Positions 23,761-32,858 of a stretch of DNA of 64,000 nt are shown here, in pieces. A program made the translations under genes and the position numbers. The notes beneath the pieces are model-generated. The model worked only from the letters and a program-made list of their open reading frames with translations, was not told the DNA's origin and made no database searches. The stretch is from the NCBI RefSeq assembly GCF_001280305.1, contig NZ_CP012623.1:2108001-2172000 (forward strand), given 5' to 3'. Position 1 is the stretch's first letter. Each line of letters starts with the position of its first letter. The DNA is from Hymenobacter sp. DG25A. GTDB lineage: Bacteria > Bacteroidota > Bacteroidia > Cytophagales > Hymenobacteraceae.

Positions 23761-25428
23761 TTACACGACCGGCTCGCGGAAGCCGACCCAGGTGAAGCGT
23801 TTAATCACAAACTCGGGGTTGGTGAAGGACGCGTTGCCGGCCGGGTTGCCGCCCGTCACGTGGAAGTCGGAGAAGCCGGCGTTCTGGTTCACGTAGATGC
23901 CGCCGGTGAGGTTGAAGCTGACGGGGGTGCCGGCCAGGCTCATCTCATCCATAATCTGCTCCTTAATCTCAGGATCAGTGGTGTAGGCGCCGCAGGAAAT
24001 GGCCCCGTGCTCCTTAGCCAGCTGGGCGGCCAGGTGGATGCTTTCTTGGGTATCTTTGGTCTTAATCACCAGCATAATAGGGCCGAACAGCTCCTGGCTG
24101 AACTGCTCCACTTTATCAGAAGTGGTTTCGTGGATGCTTGGCGAGCAGGTACGAGCGTTCTGGAACAAGGGGTTGTCTACGCTACCGTGGGCCAGCACTT
24201 TACGGCCGCCTTCCAGGGCCAGCTGCTCCACCCGCTCCTGGGTGGCCGGGTTCTGAATGGCCCCAAACACGTGCGGCCCCACTTTAGGGTTGGTAGCCAG
24301 GCCTGTTACGGCGGCGGCCAGCTTCTGCACTACCTCCTCGTAAGGCACCTGCTGGTCACCTACTTTCACGCCGCTGGCCGGCACAAAGAAGTTCTGCGGG
24401 GCCGTGCACATCTGCCCGGAGTACAGGCTCACGGAGAAGGCCAGGTTCTGGGCTACTTTGTCGAGGTCGTCGCAGCTATCCAGAATGATGCTGTTTACGC
24501 CGGTTTTCTCGGTGAAGACCGTTTTGCCCTTCAGGCTTTCGATGTACTCCCCAAACTGCGAGCCGCCGGTGTAGTCAATCAGCTTCACAGCCGGGTTTTC
24601 GGCCAGATCCTTTGTAATCAGTCGGTCGTTGGCATCCACGGCCAGCTGGCAGATGTTGGGGTTCAGGCCGTGCTCTTTCAGCACTTTCTGCACCTCGGCA
24701 ATAACAATGGCAATGGGCAGCACGGCTTTAGGGTGCGGCTTGATGATGACCGGATTGCCGGTGACCAGGGAGGCAAACATGCCAGGCACCGTGTTCCAGG
24801 TGGGGAAAGTGCTGCAGCCTATTACCAGGCCCACGCCCTTGGGCACGGCGCGCCAGGTTTTGTGCAGGGTGAGGTTGTATTTGCCCATGGGCTTCTCCCA
24901 GCGGGTTTCCTCGGGAAAGCGGGTCTGCTCCTCGTAGCCGGCGGCAATGGCTTCCAGGGCGCGGTCGGCGGCATGAGGGCCGCTGGCCTGGAACGACATC
25001 ATGTAGGCCTGCCCCGTGGTGTGCATGGTGGCGTAGGCAATTTCAAAGAAGCGCTGGCGCATACCGTCCAGGCTCTCCGCGAGCAGAGCGGCGCGCTGGG
25101 CGGGCTTCAGCTTGCGCCACTCCGTAAAGGCGGCTTCGGCGCGCTGCACTAGGGTTTCGGGGGAGAAATAGGGGTAGGTGATGCCCAGAGGCTGCTGCTC
25201 GTAGGGCGACTCTTCCTGCCCTACCCACTGCTCCGGCTCGCCCTGCAGCAGTTCGGTGAAACGCTGGCCGCGCTGGGCCTGAAACTTCTCCCGGCCTTGC
25301 TGGTCGGCATCGGCCCCGTAGATTTCGGGAGAAGGATTTTCGGGGAAAGCGGCGAAGAAAGTACGGCCGTGGAGGGCCTTCACAGCCGTATCTAGGGTGG
25401 CTTGGTGTTTGCGGGTGGTTTCCGTCAT
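23761..25428 (-). CDS. paaN: Phenylacetic acid degradation protein PaaN (aldehyde dehydrogenase family)
   Basis: 555 residues. Aldehyde-dehydrogenase fold with catalytic Cys in LYSGQMCTAPQNFFVP and general-base Glu in KTVFTEKTGVNS; cofactor-binding part GVGLVIGCSTFPTWNTVPGM and GNPVIIKPHPKAVLPI. The long N-terminal extension (HGRTFFAAFPENPSPEIYG) and overall length match PaaN rather than ordinary ALDH. PaaN is thought to oxidise the ring-opened semialdehyde in phenylacetate breakdown. No other paa gene is in the window, so it is an orphan here. Confidence 0.9.
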   Translation of the reverse strand: MTETTRKHQATLDTAVKALHGRTFFAAFPENPSPEIYGADADQQGREKFQAQRGQRFTELLQGEPEQWVGQEESPYEQQPLGITYPYFSPETLVQRAEAAFTEWRKLKPAQRAALLAESLDGMRQRFFEIAYATMHTTGQAYMMSFQASGPHAADRALEAIAAGYEEQTRFPEETRWEKPMGKYNLTLHKTWRAVPKGVGLVIGCSTFPTWNTVPGMFASLVTGNPVIIKPHPKAVLPIAIVIAEVQKVLKEHGLNPNICQLAVDANDRLITKDLAENPAVKLIDYTGGSQFGEYIESLKGKTVFTEKTGVNSIILDSCDDLDKVAQNLAFSVSLYSGQMCTAPQNFFVPASGVKVGDQQVPYEEVVQKLAAAVTGLATNPKVGPHVFGAIQNPATQERVEQLALEGGRKVLAHGSVDNPLFQNARTCSPSIHETTSDKVEQFSQELFGPIMLVIKTKDTQESIHLAAQLAKEHGAISCGAYTTDPEIKEQIMDEMSLAGTPVSFNLTGGIYVNQNAGFSDFHVTGGNPAGNASFTNPEFVIKRFTWVGFREPVV

Positions 25429-25561
25429 AATTCAGGTGGGAATGGGCGGGGAAAAGTATTAGTCGGGCGGGTTATCGGGTTGGTCGAAAACCCCGTATAT
25501 CGGACGCAAAGTACTGCTCCGAAAGGTTAAATTTACAAATCCCCCCGAACCTGCCCTGCTT

Positions 25562-28426
25562 ATGTTCCCACCGCTACGCTTACTCTTGCTGGTCTTGTTT
25601 CTGGGCAGTGGTTTATGGCTACCCCTGGCCTCGCTTGCGCAGCAGGCCCGCCGGACTCCCGCTACCCTGCCCGGGGTATGCGTAGTACGCCTGAAAGCGC
25701 CCGCCAGCGCCCGGGGCATTGCCAGCACCGACCTGCTCCAGTCCTCCCCGCTGCAAAAAGCCCTGCAGCAGCTGGGGGCTACGCAGCCCCGGCAAAAATA
25801 CCCCAAAGCGCTGCTCCCACGCGCCGGCCAGGCCCGGGGCGTAGACCTGCGCCAAATTTACCAGGTGCGCTATCCGGCCGGGGTGCCGTTTGAGAAAGTG
25901 CGCCAGCAGCTGCTGCAAACCGGCGCTTTCGAGTACGTGGAGCCGCTCTACCAGCGCCAGCCCCTGTATCAGCCCAACGACCCGTTTGCCGATTCTACCC
26001 GCGCCTCCAACACCGCCCGGCAATACTATCTGAAGAATATCCGGGCGTACCGGGCCTGGGACTTTTCGAAGGGGGACTCTACCATCGTCATCGGCATTTC
26101 TGACACGGGCATGCGCTTTACGCACCAGGATTTGAAGGGCAAAGAAAAGCGCAACTATGCTGATCCTATAGATGGCATCGACAATGACAACGACGGGTAC
26201 ATTGACAACTTCCGCGGCTGGGACTTGGCCGATAACGACAACGACGCTACCGCTGATAAGCTACCCGGCTATGGCCATGGCACCCTGGTAGCGGGCGTAG
26301 CCACTGCCAATTCCGACAATGGGCGGGGTATTGCCGGGGTGGGCTTTAATTGCAAATACCTCCCCCTGAAAGTATATCCCAGCACGCCAACGGGCTATTT
26401 TGCGGGGTTTGAGTCCATTGTTTACGCCGCCGACCACGGCTGCCAGGTGCTGAACCTTTCTTGGGGTGATGTAGGCGGCCGCTCCCAGTACGAGCAGGAT
26501 ATTATCACCTACGCGGCCGTAAACCGCAACATGGTGATTGTAGCCGCCGCCGGCAACACCAATGCCGACCTCGACTTCTATCCGGCCAGCTACGACCATG
26601 TTATTTCCGTGGCCGGTTCCGATGTAAATGACCGGAAAGGCAAGAACATTTCTTTCAGCCACTTCGTGGACCTCACTGCCCCCAGTGAGGCAATTCTGAC
26701 CACCAGCTTCGACCACGATAGTGCTTATTCTTCTGGCGTTTGGGGTTCCTCGTTTGCGGCCCCCATGGTGGCCGCGGCGGCGGGCTTGGTGCGCCTGCGT
26801 TTTCCGGAGTACAATGTAGAGCAGGTAGCCGCCCAGCTGCGCCAGACCACCGACTCGCTGTATACTATCACCAGCAACACTATATACCGGCACAAGCTGG
26901 GTACCGGCCGCCTGAACATAGCCCGCGCGCTGGCTCTTACGGACCGCCGTGAGGCTCGCGTGGTGCGCGAAGACTATCTGCCGGCCCGCTCGTATTTTCA
27001 GCCAGGAGACACTGTGCGCCTCACGGTGCAGGTGCAGAGCCTGCTGAACCCTATTCACGGGCTCACGGTCAGCCTGACGTCGCTTTCGCCGTACCTGACG
27101 GTGCGCAACCCGACCTTTCCCGTGCCTTCCCTTACTACCCTGGCGCTGGCCTCTAATACTGAAAACCCCTTTGAGCTGATTGTCAGTCCGGAAACGCCCA
27201 TGGCCACTACCGCGGTGCTGCGCTATCATTTTGTGGGCGATAATGGGTATCAGGATGACCAGTATGTGAAAATTGTACTGAACCCCGGCTACGTCACCCT
27301 CACAGCCGGCGACCTGGACCTGAGCCTGACCAGCCAGGGCAATATTGGCTACGAGGCTACTAACCCCTCGCTAGGAGAGGGCGTGACGTACCGCTCCAAC
27401 CTGCCCATGCTCTCTATTGGCGGGCTGGTGGTGGCCACCTCTTCCCGCCGGGTATCAGACCGGCTGCCCAACGCGCAAGGGAAAATCGACACAGACTTTA
27501 CTTCTCTTAGTGCCGTGCAGCTGTTGAAGGCCCCGCGTCGCGGCACGGAGGAAGCCGCCGGGCTGTTTGCCGATACGCTGCAGAATACGCGGCCCATTAC
27601 CCGGGCCGGCGTGCGGGTACGGCAGCACGCCTACGCCTGGGCCGAGCCCACGGAGCGGCGTAATTTTATCGTGCTGGAATATCGGCTGACCAACATCACG
27701 CCTGATACGCTAAAGCCCCTGCATGCTGGTTTGTATATGGACTGGGACCTGCTGCCCAACCCGGCCGGCAACGAGGCGGCATGGGACGAGGAGCGCCGCC
27801 TGGGCTATGTAACCGAGCGCAAGAACCCGAAGCATTACGCTGGTGTAGCCCTGCTGCGGGGCGGGGCGCCGTCCTTCTACGCCGCCGACAATGCGGCCCC
27901 GGCGGATTCGGCCGTGCGTATTTATAACGGGTTCAGTGATGCCGAGAAGTTTCGGATGCTTTCAACCGGCACCCGTAACCGCGCGGCGGGCCAAACCGCC
28001 ACCGGCGCCGACGTATCCTATATGCTGGGGGCCAAAATACCCCAGCTAGCCCCCGGCGACTCCGTTATGGTGGCGTTTGCCGTGCTGGCGGCTGGCACGC
28101 TGGACAGCCTGCTAACGGCTAGCACCACGGCTCAAACCTGGTACGATGGCATAGCCCTACCCGTGCGGCCTGCCCAGACTGCCCAATGGCAGCTGTATCC
28201 CAACCCAACTTCTGGTTTGCTGTACGTGTTGGTTCCGGCAGGTTTTGCAGCAGAGCGGGTAATCGTGCTAGATGGGGTGGGCCGCACGGTGCGGCAACAA
28301 AGCTGGTCGGCGCACCAGACCAGCGCCACGCTTCAGCTGCAGGGCTTGAAACCCGGCGTCTATATCGTGCAGCTCCAGGGCAAGGAGGCAGTGCTCACGC
28401 GTAAAGTACTGGTAACGCACCCCTAG
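25562..28426 (+). CDS. S8 family (subtilisin-like) peptidase with T9SS sorting domain
   Basis: 954 residues: signal peptide (ends near ASLAQQ), inhibitor-like prodomain, S8 catalytic domain at about 160-460 with Asp181 (GISDTGMRF), His239 (YGHGTLVAGV) and Ser397 (GSSFAAPMVA), then beta-sandwich regions (about 475-860) and a type A sorting domain at the end (WQLYPNPTSGLLYVLV ... GLKPGVYIVQLQGKE). A secreted serine protease held at or released from the surface through T9SS. It ends 5 bases before the convergent umuC stop, with no terminator between. Confidence 0.93.
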   Translation: MFPPLRLLLLVLFLGSGLWLPLASLAQQARRTPATLPGVCVVRLKAPASARGIASTDLLQSSPLQKALQQLGATQPRQKYPKALLPRAGQARGVDLRQIYQVRYPAGVPFEKVRQQLLQTGAFEYVEPLYQRQPLYQPNDPFADSTRASNTARQYYLKNIRAYRAWDFSKGDSTIVIGISDTGMRFTHQDLKGKEKRNYADPIDGIDNDNDGYIDNFRGWDLADNDNDATADKLPGYGHGTLVAGVATANSDNGRGIAGVGFNCKYLPLKVYPSTPTGYFAGFESIVYAADHGCQVLNLSWGDVGGRSQYEQDIITYAAVNRNMVIVAAAGNTNADLDFYPASYDHVISVAGSDVNDRKGKNISFSHFVDLTAPSEAILTTSFDHDSAYSSGVWGSSFAAPMVAAAAGLVRLRFPEYNVEQVAAQLRQTTDSLYTITSNTIYRHKLGTGRLNIARALALTDRREARVVREDYLPARSYFQPGDTVRLTVQVQSLLNPIHGLTVSLTSLSPYLTVRNPTFPVPSLTTLALASNTENPFELIVSPETPMATTAVLRYHFVGDNGYQDDQYVKIVLNPGYVTLTAGDLDLSLTSQGNIGYEATNPSLGEGVTYRSNLPMLSIGGLVVATSSRRVSDRLPNAQGKIDTDFTSLSAVQLLKAPRRGTEEAAGLFADTLQNTRPITRAGVRVRQHAYAWAEPTERRNFIVLEYRLTNITPDTLKPLHAGLYMDWDLLPNPAGNEAAWDEERRLGYVTERKNPKHYAGVALLRGGAPSFYAADNAAPADSAVRIYNGFSDAEKFRMLSTGTRNRAAGQTATGADVSYMLGAKIPQLAPGDSVMVAFAVLAAGTLDSLLTASTTAQTWYDGIALPVRPAQTAQWQLYPNPTSGLLYVLVPAGFAAERVIVLDGVGRTVRQQSWSAHQTSATLQLQGLKPGVYIVQLQGKEAVLTRKVLVTHP

Positions 28427-28431
28427 CAGGG

Positions 28432-29727
28432 TTAGCCAACCGTCCAAAGCTCATCCCAGCTGGTGGTAAAGGCCGATGAGCGGCGGGCCTGCCGCCCGCT
28501 CCAGGCCTGCCGGCTTTGGGCAGTACCGGCCGCCGCCAGCTGCACCATGCTGCGCCCAAAACGCTGGTTCAGCGCGTCCAGCGTGGTCATCAGCTGCTGG
28601 CGCTGCTCCTGGTCTTTGGCGGAGGCACCGAACAGGTCCAGCTGCGCGCACCCTGCCGGTTCCAGCCCACTCAGCAGCACTCCGGCCCGCTGGTAAGCTA
28701 CTCCGGCTTGCCGCAGCTGGCGCAGGGCACGTAGGGCGGCTTTGGTAAGCGCCCCGGTATCATTGGTAGCCGTGGTGAGCGGCAGCACCAGGGTTTGAGT
28801 ATGCGGCCCGCCGGTGGCAAACCGGTTAGTGCCCAGAATAATGGTGAGCAGATGCGCCGACAGCCCTTGCCGACGGAGCTTCTCAGCAGCTCGCTCCACA
28901 AACGTAGCCATGGCCTCGGCCAGCGGGCCCAGCCCCGTTTGCGGCCGCCCAAAAGAGCGGGTGCAGGTAACGCTGTGGCGCACCGGGGCGGCATCGGCCT
29001 CTTCTCCCCCGCCGGCGTGCAGCGCCAGGCATACTTCGCCGCGCAGCTCCCGCCAGAGGCGCACACCCACTACCCCACCCAGGTGGCGCCGCGCCCAGGC
29101 TTCGGGCATAGCTGCCAGATCGGCGGCGGTCTGAATGTTCTGCGCCTGCAGCTTGGGAGCGTAGCGGCGGCCAATGCCCCATATCTTCTCTACCGGCGTA
29201 GCGGCCAGTGCCGCGGCGCGCTGCTCGGGCGTGTTCAGCACCAGCACCCCCGTAGAGGTATGGCGGGCTAAACGATTGGCCAGCTTAGCCAGGGTTTTGG
29301 TGGGCGCTACGCCCACACAGACCGGAATACCGGTTTGCTGGCGCACGGCGGCGCGCACGGCCGCAGCACAGTCGGCCAGATCCGGGAACAGATAGAGCTG
29401 CCCGCTCAGGTCCAGAAACGACTCATCAATGGAATACACTTCTACCTCGGGCGAAAACTGGGTCAGCACCTGCGTGACGCGCCGGCTCATATCACCATAC
29501 AGCGGATAATTGGAGGAAAATACCTCCACGTGGTGCTGCTGCAGGCGGGCACGGGCCTGATAGTACGGCTCGCCCATAGCAAACCCGAGAGTTTTGGCTT
29601 CGTCGGAGCGGGCTATCAGGCAGCCGTCGTTGTTGCTGAGCACCACCACGGGCACGCCCTCCAGCTGCGGCTGAAATACCCGCTCGCAGGACACATAGAA
29701 GTTGTTGCAATCAACCAGAGCAAACAT
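28432..29727 (-). CDS. umuC: DNA polymerase V catalytic subunit (Y family)
   Basis: 431 residues from the ATG at 29725-29727, which gives the canonical [18 protein letters not shown]; an upstream in-frame ATG would overlap umuD. Catalytic acidic residues: Asp6 and the [12 protein letters not shown] motif. Little-finger/UmuC-specific tail is present ([20 protein letters not shown]). It performs error-prone translesion synthesis with processed UmuD. It follows umuD by 13 bases in the same direction. Confidence 0.95.
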   Translation of the reverse strand: MFALVDCNNFYVSCERVFQPQLEGVPVVVLSNNDGCLIARSDEAKTLGFAMGEPYYQARARLQQHHVEVFSSNYPLYGDMSRRVTQVLTQFSPEVEVYSIDESFLDLSGQLYLFPDLADCAAAVRAAVRQQTGIPVCVGVAPTKTLAKLANRLARHTSTGVLVLNTPEQRAAALAATPVEKIWGIGRRYAPKLQAQNIQTAADLAAMPEAWARRHLGGVVGVRLWRELRGEVCLALHAGGGEEADAAPVRHSVTCTRSFGRPQTGLGPLAEAMATFVERAAEKLRRQGLSAHLLTIILGTNRFATGGPHTQTLVLPLTTATNDTGALTKAALRALRQLRQAGVAYQRAGVLLSGLEPAGCAQLDLFGASAKDQEQRQQLMTTLDALNQRFGRSMVQLAAAGTAQSRQAWSGRQARRSSAFTTSWDELWTVG

Positions 29728-29740
29728 AGGCCAGGAAAAC

Positions 29741-30181
29741 TCAGCAGGTGGGTGGCAGGGCATGGATTACGTGCGTGACTACCCCGCGCACGGTAAAGCT
29801 CATGTCGCCGGTTATCTCCACGTTTTGGTAGTGGGCATTGGCGGGCTCCAGCCACAGGCGCGGGCCCTGCTGCCGCAGGCGCTTAATGGTGTACTCGCCT
29901 TCTACCACGGCTACTACCACGTGTCCGTCGCGGGGCGTGAGGGCGCGGTCAATAGCAATCAGGTCGCCGTCGTGGATGCCGGCTTCCAGCATGGAGTTGC
30001 CGCGCACGCGGGCCAGATAAGTGGCCGCCGGGTGCCGGAACAGGTGGCGGTTGAGGTCGAGGGGCGGGTCGAGGTGGTCGTCGGCGGGAGAAGGGAAGCC
30101 CGCCGAAAGCGTGCTGCCGATGACTGGCAGCGGTAGCGGCCAGGGCTCATCGGGCAAACGGTATAGATGCAGCAGACTCAT
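29741..30181 (-). CDS. umuD: UmuD/LexA-like S24 autopeptidase
   Basis: 146 residues. Self-cleavage site Ala27-Gly28 ([13 protein letters not shown]), nucleophile Ser63 ([14 protein letters not shown]) and Lys100 ([10 protein letters not shown]) of the S24 Ser-Lys dyad. There is no N-terminal DNA-binding domain, so it is UmuD rather than LexA. The product supports UmuC in SOS mutagenesis. A 21-bp pseudo-palindrome lies 31 bases before the start codon. Confidence 0.94.
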   Translation of the reverse strand: MSLLHLYRLPDEPWPLPLPVIGSTLSAGFPSPADDHLDPPLDLNRHLFRHPAATYLARVRGNSMLEAGIHDGDLIAIDRALTPRDGHVVVAVVEGEYTIKRLRQQGPRLWLEPANAHYQNVEITGDMSFTVRGVVTHVIHALPPTC

Positions 30182-30212
30182 GCCGGGGTGGATTATTACT
30201 TGACGGCTGCTA

Positions 30213-30233
30213 TTTACTAATTAATTTAGCAAA
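30213..30233. promoter_or_regulatory. Pseudo-palindromic operator candidate upstream of umuD
   Basis: Arms read TTTACTAATT and ATTTAGCAAA around 30223; 8 of 10 pairs match (consensus TTTnCTAA...TTAGnAAA). Position and symmetry fit a damage-responsive repressor site, but no such site is established for this group. Confidence 0.4.
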
Positions 30234-30389
30234 TCCAGCTACTCCCCGATTTCGTATGTAACGATTTATCAATTATCCATGCAATGCCAAAATTTTATAA
30301 GTTCTATTAAAACAATATTAAAAGCTGTATTTAACCAGAAAAATCATATAAAAATTTAGGCTAAACTTTTTAGTTAGATCAAATATCTG

Positions 30390-30397
30390 TATCTTTG
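30390..30397 (+). promoter_or_regulatory. -7 box TATCTTTG immediately before a start codon
   Basis: Perfect TAnnTTTG ending 3 bases before the ATG at 30401, implying a leaderless or nearly leaderless transcript. Confidence 0.55.
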
Positions 30398-30400
30398 GAT

Positions 30401-30649
30401 ATGTCGAAAGTCAAGCTCCCCGTTCCGCTTCCGGTCCAGCAGTTTGCCCGCTGCGTAGATGCCACTCGTCGCCCGGCTAATTATGTGGGCGAGTGGCCCG
30501 AGGATGGCCGGGTATACCCGGTTCGTACCTTACCCAATGCCCGCACCGGCAAGCCCCAGGTGCATATCCTAGGGTTTTACGTAGAAGCCCCATATGGTGC
30601 TTTTGCCGCCCGGCGCTTTGAGCCCGTGGCGGATGTGTGGCTGAACTAA
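30401..30649 (+). CDS. Small protein of unknown function
   Basis: 82 residues from the ATG at 30401 (MSKVKLPVPLPVQQFARCVD). Mixed beta pattern: YVGEWPEDGRVYPVRTLPN, KPQVHILGFYVEAPYGAF, ARRFEPV. It looks like a small barrel, but no family is recognised. Transcribed divergently from umuDC across a 219-base AT-rich region, and probably leaderless. Confidence 0.7.
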   Translation: MSKVKLPVPLPVQQFARCVDATRRPANYVGEWPEDGRVYPVRTLPNARTGKPQVHILGFYVEAPYGAFAARRFEPVADVWLN

Positions 30650-30679
30650 CCGGTTAGTCGTTTTCGTCAACCCTTTATT

Positions 30680-30725
30680 CCCGGCTGTGGCCTGCTTTAA
30701 CCGGCAGCAACAGCCGGGCTTTTTC
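30680..30725 (+). terminator. Rho-independent terminator
   Basis: A 9-bp stem (30680-30688 with 30710-30718), with an inner GC hairpin and a T run after. Confidence 0.75.
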
Positions 30726-30758
30726 TTGCCCGGCTGGCTTCAACCTTTACCGCTGGCG

Positions 30759-31448
30759 CTAGCGGCCGTACTGGAAGAAAATGCCGGTGTCGGCGGGGGT
30801 CCAGAGGCTGGCTTTCTGCCCGCTGGCTTTCAGAGCGTCGTTGGCCCAGGTGTTGCAGGTATAGAACAGGTTGTAGGTGCGGCGGGCGTCGTAGAAGGTA
30901 TCGTTCCGACCGTAGTTGTGGCCCGCAATGTGCTGCACCCGCCCGGCCGCGTCATAGGAAAAGCTGTCTTTGATAAAGGCAATCAGACGGCTGTATTCGG
31001 CCGGGGTCAGGTAAATTTTAACGCACTTTTTGTTTTCCGTGGGCTCGTGGTAATAGGTAGTGTGCATGGCGGCCGTGCCCAGCCAGAACATGGCTTTGAA
31101 AGCGGTGCTGAATTTGAGTTCGGCCCAGGTGGGCGTATCCAGATAAAAGCCCTTATCGCCCCAGCCAAAGCCCAGGTAATTCATGGTGGTATCAGCGGCA
31201 GGCGTATCAGCGTACGGCAACAGCTCGCTCCAATCTATCTGGGCGGTGCGCACGGGCACTACAATATCGGTATGCACGCCGTTGGAGAGAATGTAGGCTT
31301 CAATAGCGCCTTCAGTGGGCTGGCTCCGCTGGCCCACCGGCACCATGGAAAGGGCAGCGGACCCTACCAGATATACGGCCAATGCTCCAAATATTCCTCC
31401 TACCGCATAGGTAGCACCTTTACCTACTGTTTTAAGCGTGTTCTGCAT
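30759..31448 (-). CDS. DUF2459 (TIGR02117) family membrane-anchored protein
   Basis: 229 residues from the ATG at 31446-31448; an ATG 18 bases upstream is also possible. One N-terminal membrane segment (TYAVGGIFGALAVYLVGSAA), then the family's ILSNGVHTDIVVPV, YLGFGWGDKGFYLDTPTWAE, FYDARRTYNLFYTCNTWAND and a C-terminal ASLWTPADTGIFFQY. The conserved Cys/His pattern suggests a papain-like amidase fold, but activity is unproven. It is convergent with the preceding gene across a terminator. Confidence 0.82.
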   Translation of the reverse strand: MQNTLKTVGKGATYAVGGIFGALAVYLVGSAALSMVPVGQRSQPTEGAIEAYILSNGVHTDIVVPVRTAQIDWSELLPYADTPAADTTMNYLGFGWGDKGFYLDTPTWAELKFSTAFKAMFWLGTAAMHTTYYHEPTENKKCVKIYLTPAEYSRLIAFIKDSFSYDAAGRVQHIAGHNYGRNDTFYDARRTYNLFYTCNTWANDALKASGQKASLWTPADTGIFFQYGR

Positions 31449-31627
31449 GAATGCTGCCGGGCTCACGGCCCAAAATAAGCCCTCATACGGATTTAAGGAA
31501 AGAAAGCCGGAGTACCAGGCCAGACGCTGTGAAAAAGCATTCCTGATTTAGATCTCCACTTTTGAAAAGAAGCGGCCCCCATCCTTATCCTCCCTAGCCA
31601 AATCACCGAAATAGAGCCTCCAAGAAT

Positions 31628-31635
31628 TATATTTG
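31628..31635 (+). promoter_or_regulatory. -7 box TATATTTG
   Basis: Perfect TAnnTTTG, 17 bases before the ATG at 31653. Confidence 0.55.
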
Positions 31636-31652
31636 AGGCTCTTTGCTTTCTG

Positions 31653-32078
31653 ATGAACTCCGCCCCTGAATCCGACTACCGCATTCCGGCCTCGTACCGG
31701 CGCATGGAGAACATGCACATCGTCTTTTGGCTCCTGAAAGATGTAAGCTGGTGTATGGTCTGGAAACCCCTGGGCCTGCTCATGATTGCGCCAACGCTGG
31801 TTATTGCCGTGGTTATAGCCTGGCGCACCCGCCACGTGGCCTCGGAGTGGGCGCACAACGTGGCCATCGTGCTCTGGATAGCGGCCAACTCCTACTGGAT
31901 GATCAGTGAGTTCTTCGGCTTTGACACCCAGCTGTTTGCACCCGGCATTACGGGCAAGCACCTGGCGCTGGTGCCCTTTGTGGCGGGGTTGCTGATACTT
32001 GCCTATTATTACCTGGTGCAACGGCCCCGACATGCCCGCCAGCAACAGGCAGTGCTCACACGCGAGCAGGTTCGGTAA
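31653..32078 (+). CDS. Small integral membrane protein, unknown
   Basis: 141 residues with a cytosolic N-terminus and three hydrophobic segments: around 37-56 (PLGLLMIAPTLVIAVVIAW), 68-86 (NVAIVLWIAANSYWMIS) and 103-122 (LALVPFVAGLLILAYYYLV), with an Arg/Gln-rich tail. The pattern resembles small DoxX-less membrane proteins of Bacteroidota, with no recognised function. Has its own -7 box. Confidence 0.75.
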   Translation: MNSAPESDYRIPASYRRMENMHIVFWLLKDVSWCMVWKPLGLLMIAPTLVIAVVIAWRTRHVASEWAHNVAIVLWIAANSYWMISEFFGFDTQLFAPGITGKHLALVPFVAGLLILAYYYLVQRPRHARQQQAVLTREQVR

Positions 32079-32114
32079 CCCTTGGAGCTATAGTTTACCC
32101 CATTTCTGAAATAC

Positions 32115-32669
32115 TTAATTAGGCGTTACCGGCGGGCCCAGCACCTGCATTTCGTGCGCCGCAAAAATACGGGCAAGTTCCTCGGCAGTAGGCGTATGAT
32201 CCAGAGCGGCCATAGCCACAAAGAACTCCTCCAGCTTGCCGGCGGGTTGCAGGGTAACGGTCATTTTTCCCCGGGGGCTTAGCTGAATCCAGGAGTGCGG
32301 CACCTTGCGGGGCAAAAAGATACTATCCCCGGCGGCCAGCCGGAATTTATCGTCGCCTACCTGGAAAAAGTAATTTCCTTCCAGCACATAAAATACCTCA
32401 TCCTGCAAGGGATGCACGTGCAAAGGTGTGCCGCGCCCCTGCGTCTGGCTGGTTTGCTCAAAGATGGCCAAGGCACCATTGGTGTCCTTGCCCGATACTT
32501 TCACATCAAGGATATTGGCGTTGACGCCTTTCAGCAGAATGTGGCCGTGAAAGCGCCCCTCCCCCGCCTTCGCCTTAAATCCCTTAGCCGTACCCGAGGC
32601 GGGAGCAAAACCGGCAGTCAGAAAAGGTAAGCCAGCTACCGAGGCGAGGATAAATTTCCTTCTTTTCAT
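32115..32669 (-). CDS. Cupin-domain secreted protein
   Basis: 184 residues from the ATG at 32667-32669, giving a KRRKFILAS export signal that could use Tat. Cupin motif 1 is HVHPLQDEVFYVLEGNYFFQVG (metal-binding His, His and Glu) and motif 2 is around GDSIFLPRKVPHSW. Quercetin-dioxygenase-like cupins bind a metal ion and oxidise or isomerise small molecules; substrate unknown. A longer frame upstream has no support. Confidence 0.85.
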   Translation of the reverse strand: MKRRKFILASVAGLPFLTAGFAPASGTAKGFKAKAGEGRFHGHILLKGVNANILDVKVSGKDTNGALAIFEQTSQTQGRGTPLHVHPLQDEVFYVLEGNYFFQVGDDKFRLAAGDSIFLPRKVPHSWIQLSPRGKMTVTLQPAGKLEEFFVAMAALDHTPTAEELARIFAAHEMQVLGPPVTPN

Positions 32670-32800
32670 AAGGGGAGGCGCTATAAAGTACGGTAGCAGA
32701 TGCCTGATCATCAACCAAAATCCAACCAGGAGTAGCACGGCAACTGACTCGTCAGGTGCCTTCTGATAAGCTTTCCTGAATATAGAGAAAACCCCATAAA

Positions 32801-32837
32801 AAAAAGGCCGCTTCCCATACAGGAAAGCGGCCTTTTT
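32801..32837 (-). terminator. Terminator of the aconitase gene
   Basis: A 13-bp perfect stem (32801-32813 with 32825-32837) with A and T runs, just downstream of the aconitase stop on the minus strand. Confidence 0.9.
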
Positions 32838-32858
32838 AAGCTCGAAACTAACGCAGCC

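Noticed and set aside
26261..27229. 322-residue minus-strand frame in the subtilase gene
   Set aside because: Opposite to the catalytic domain, whose triad is intact on the + strand.
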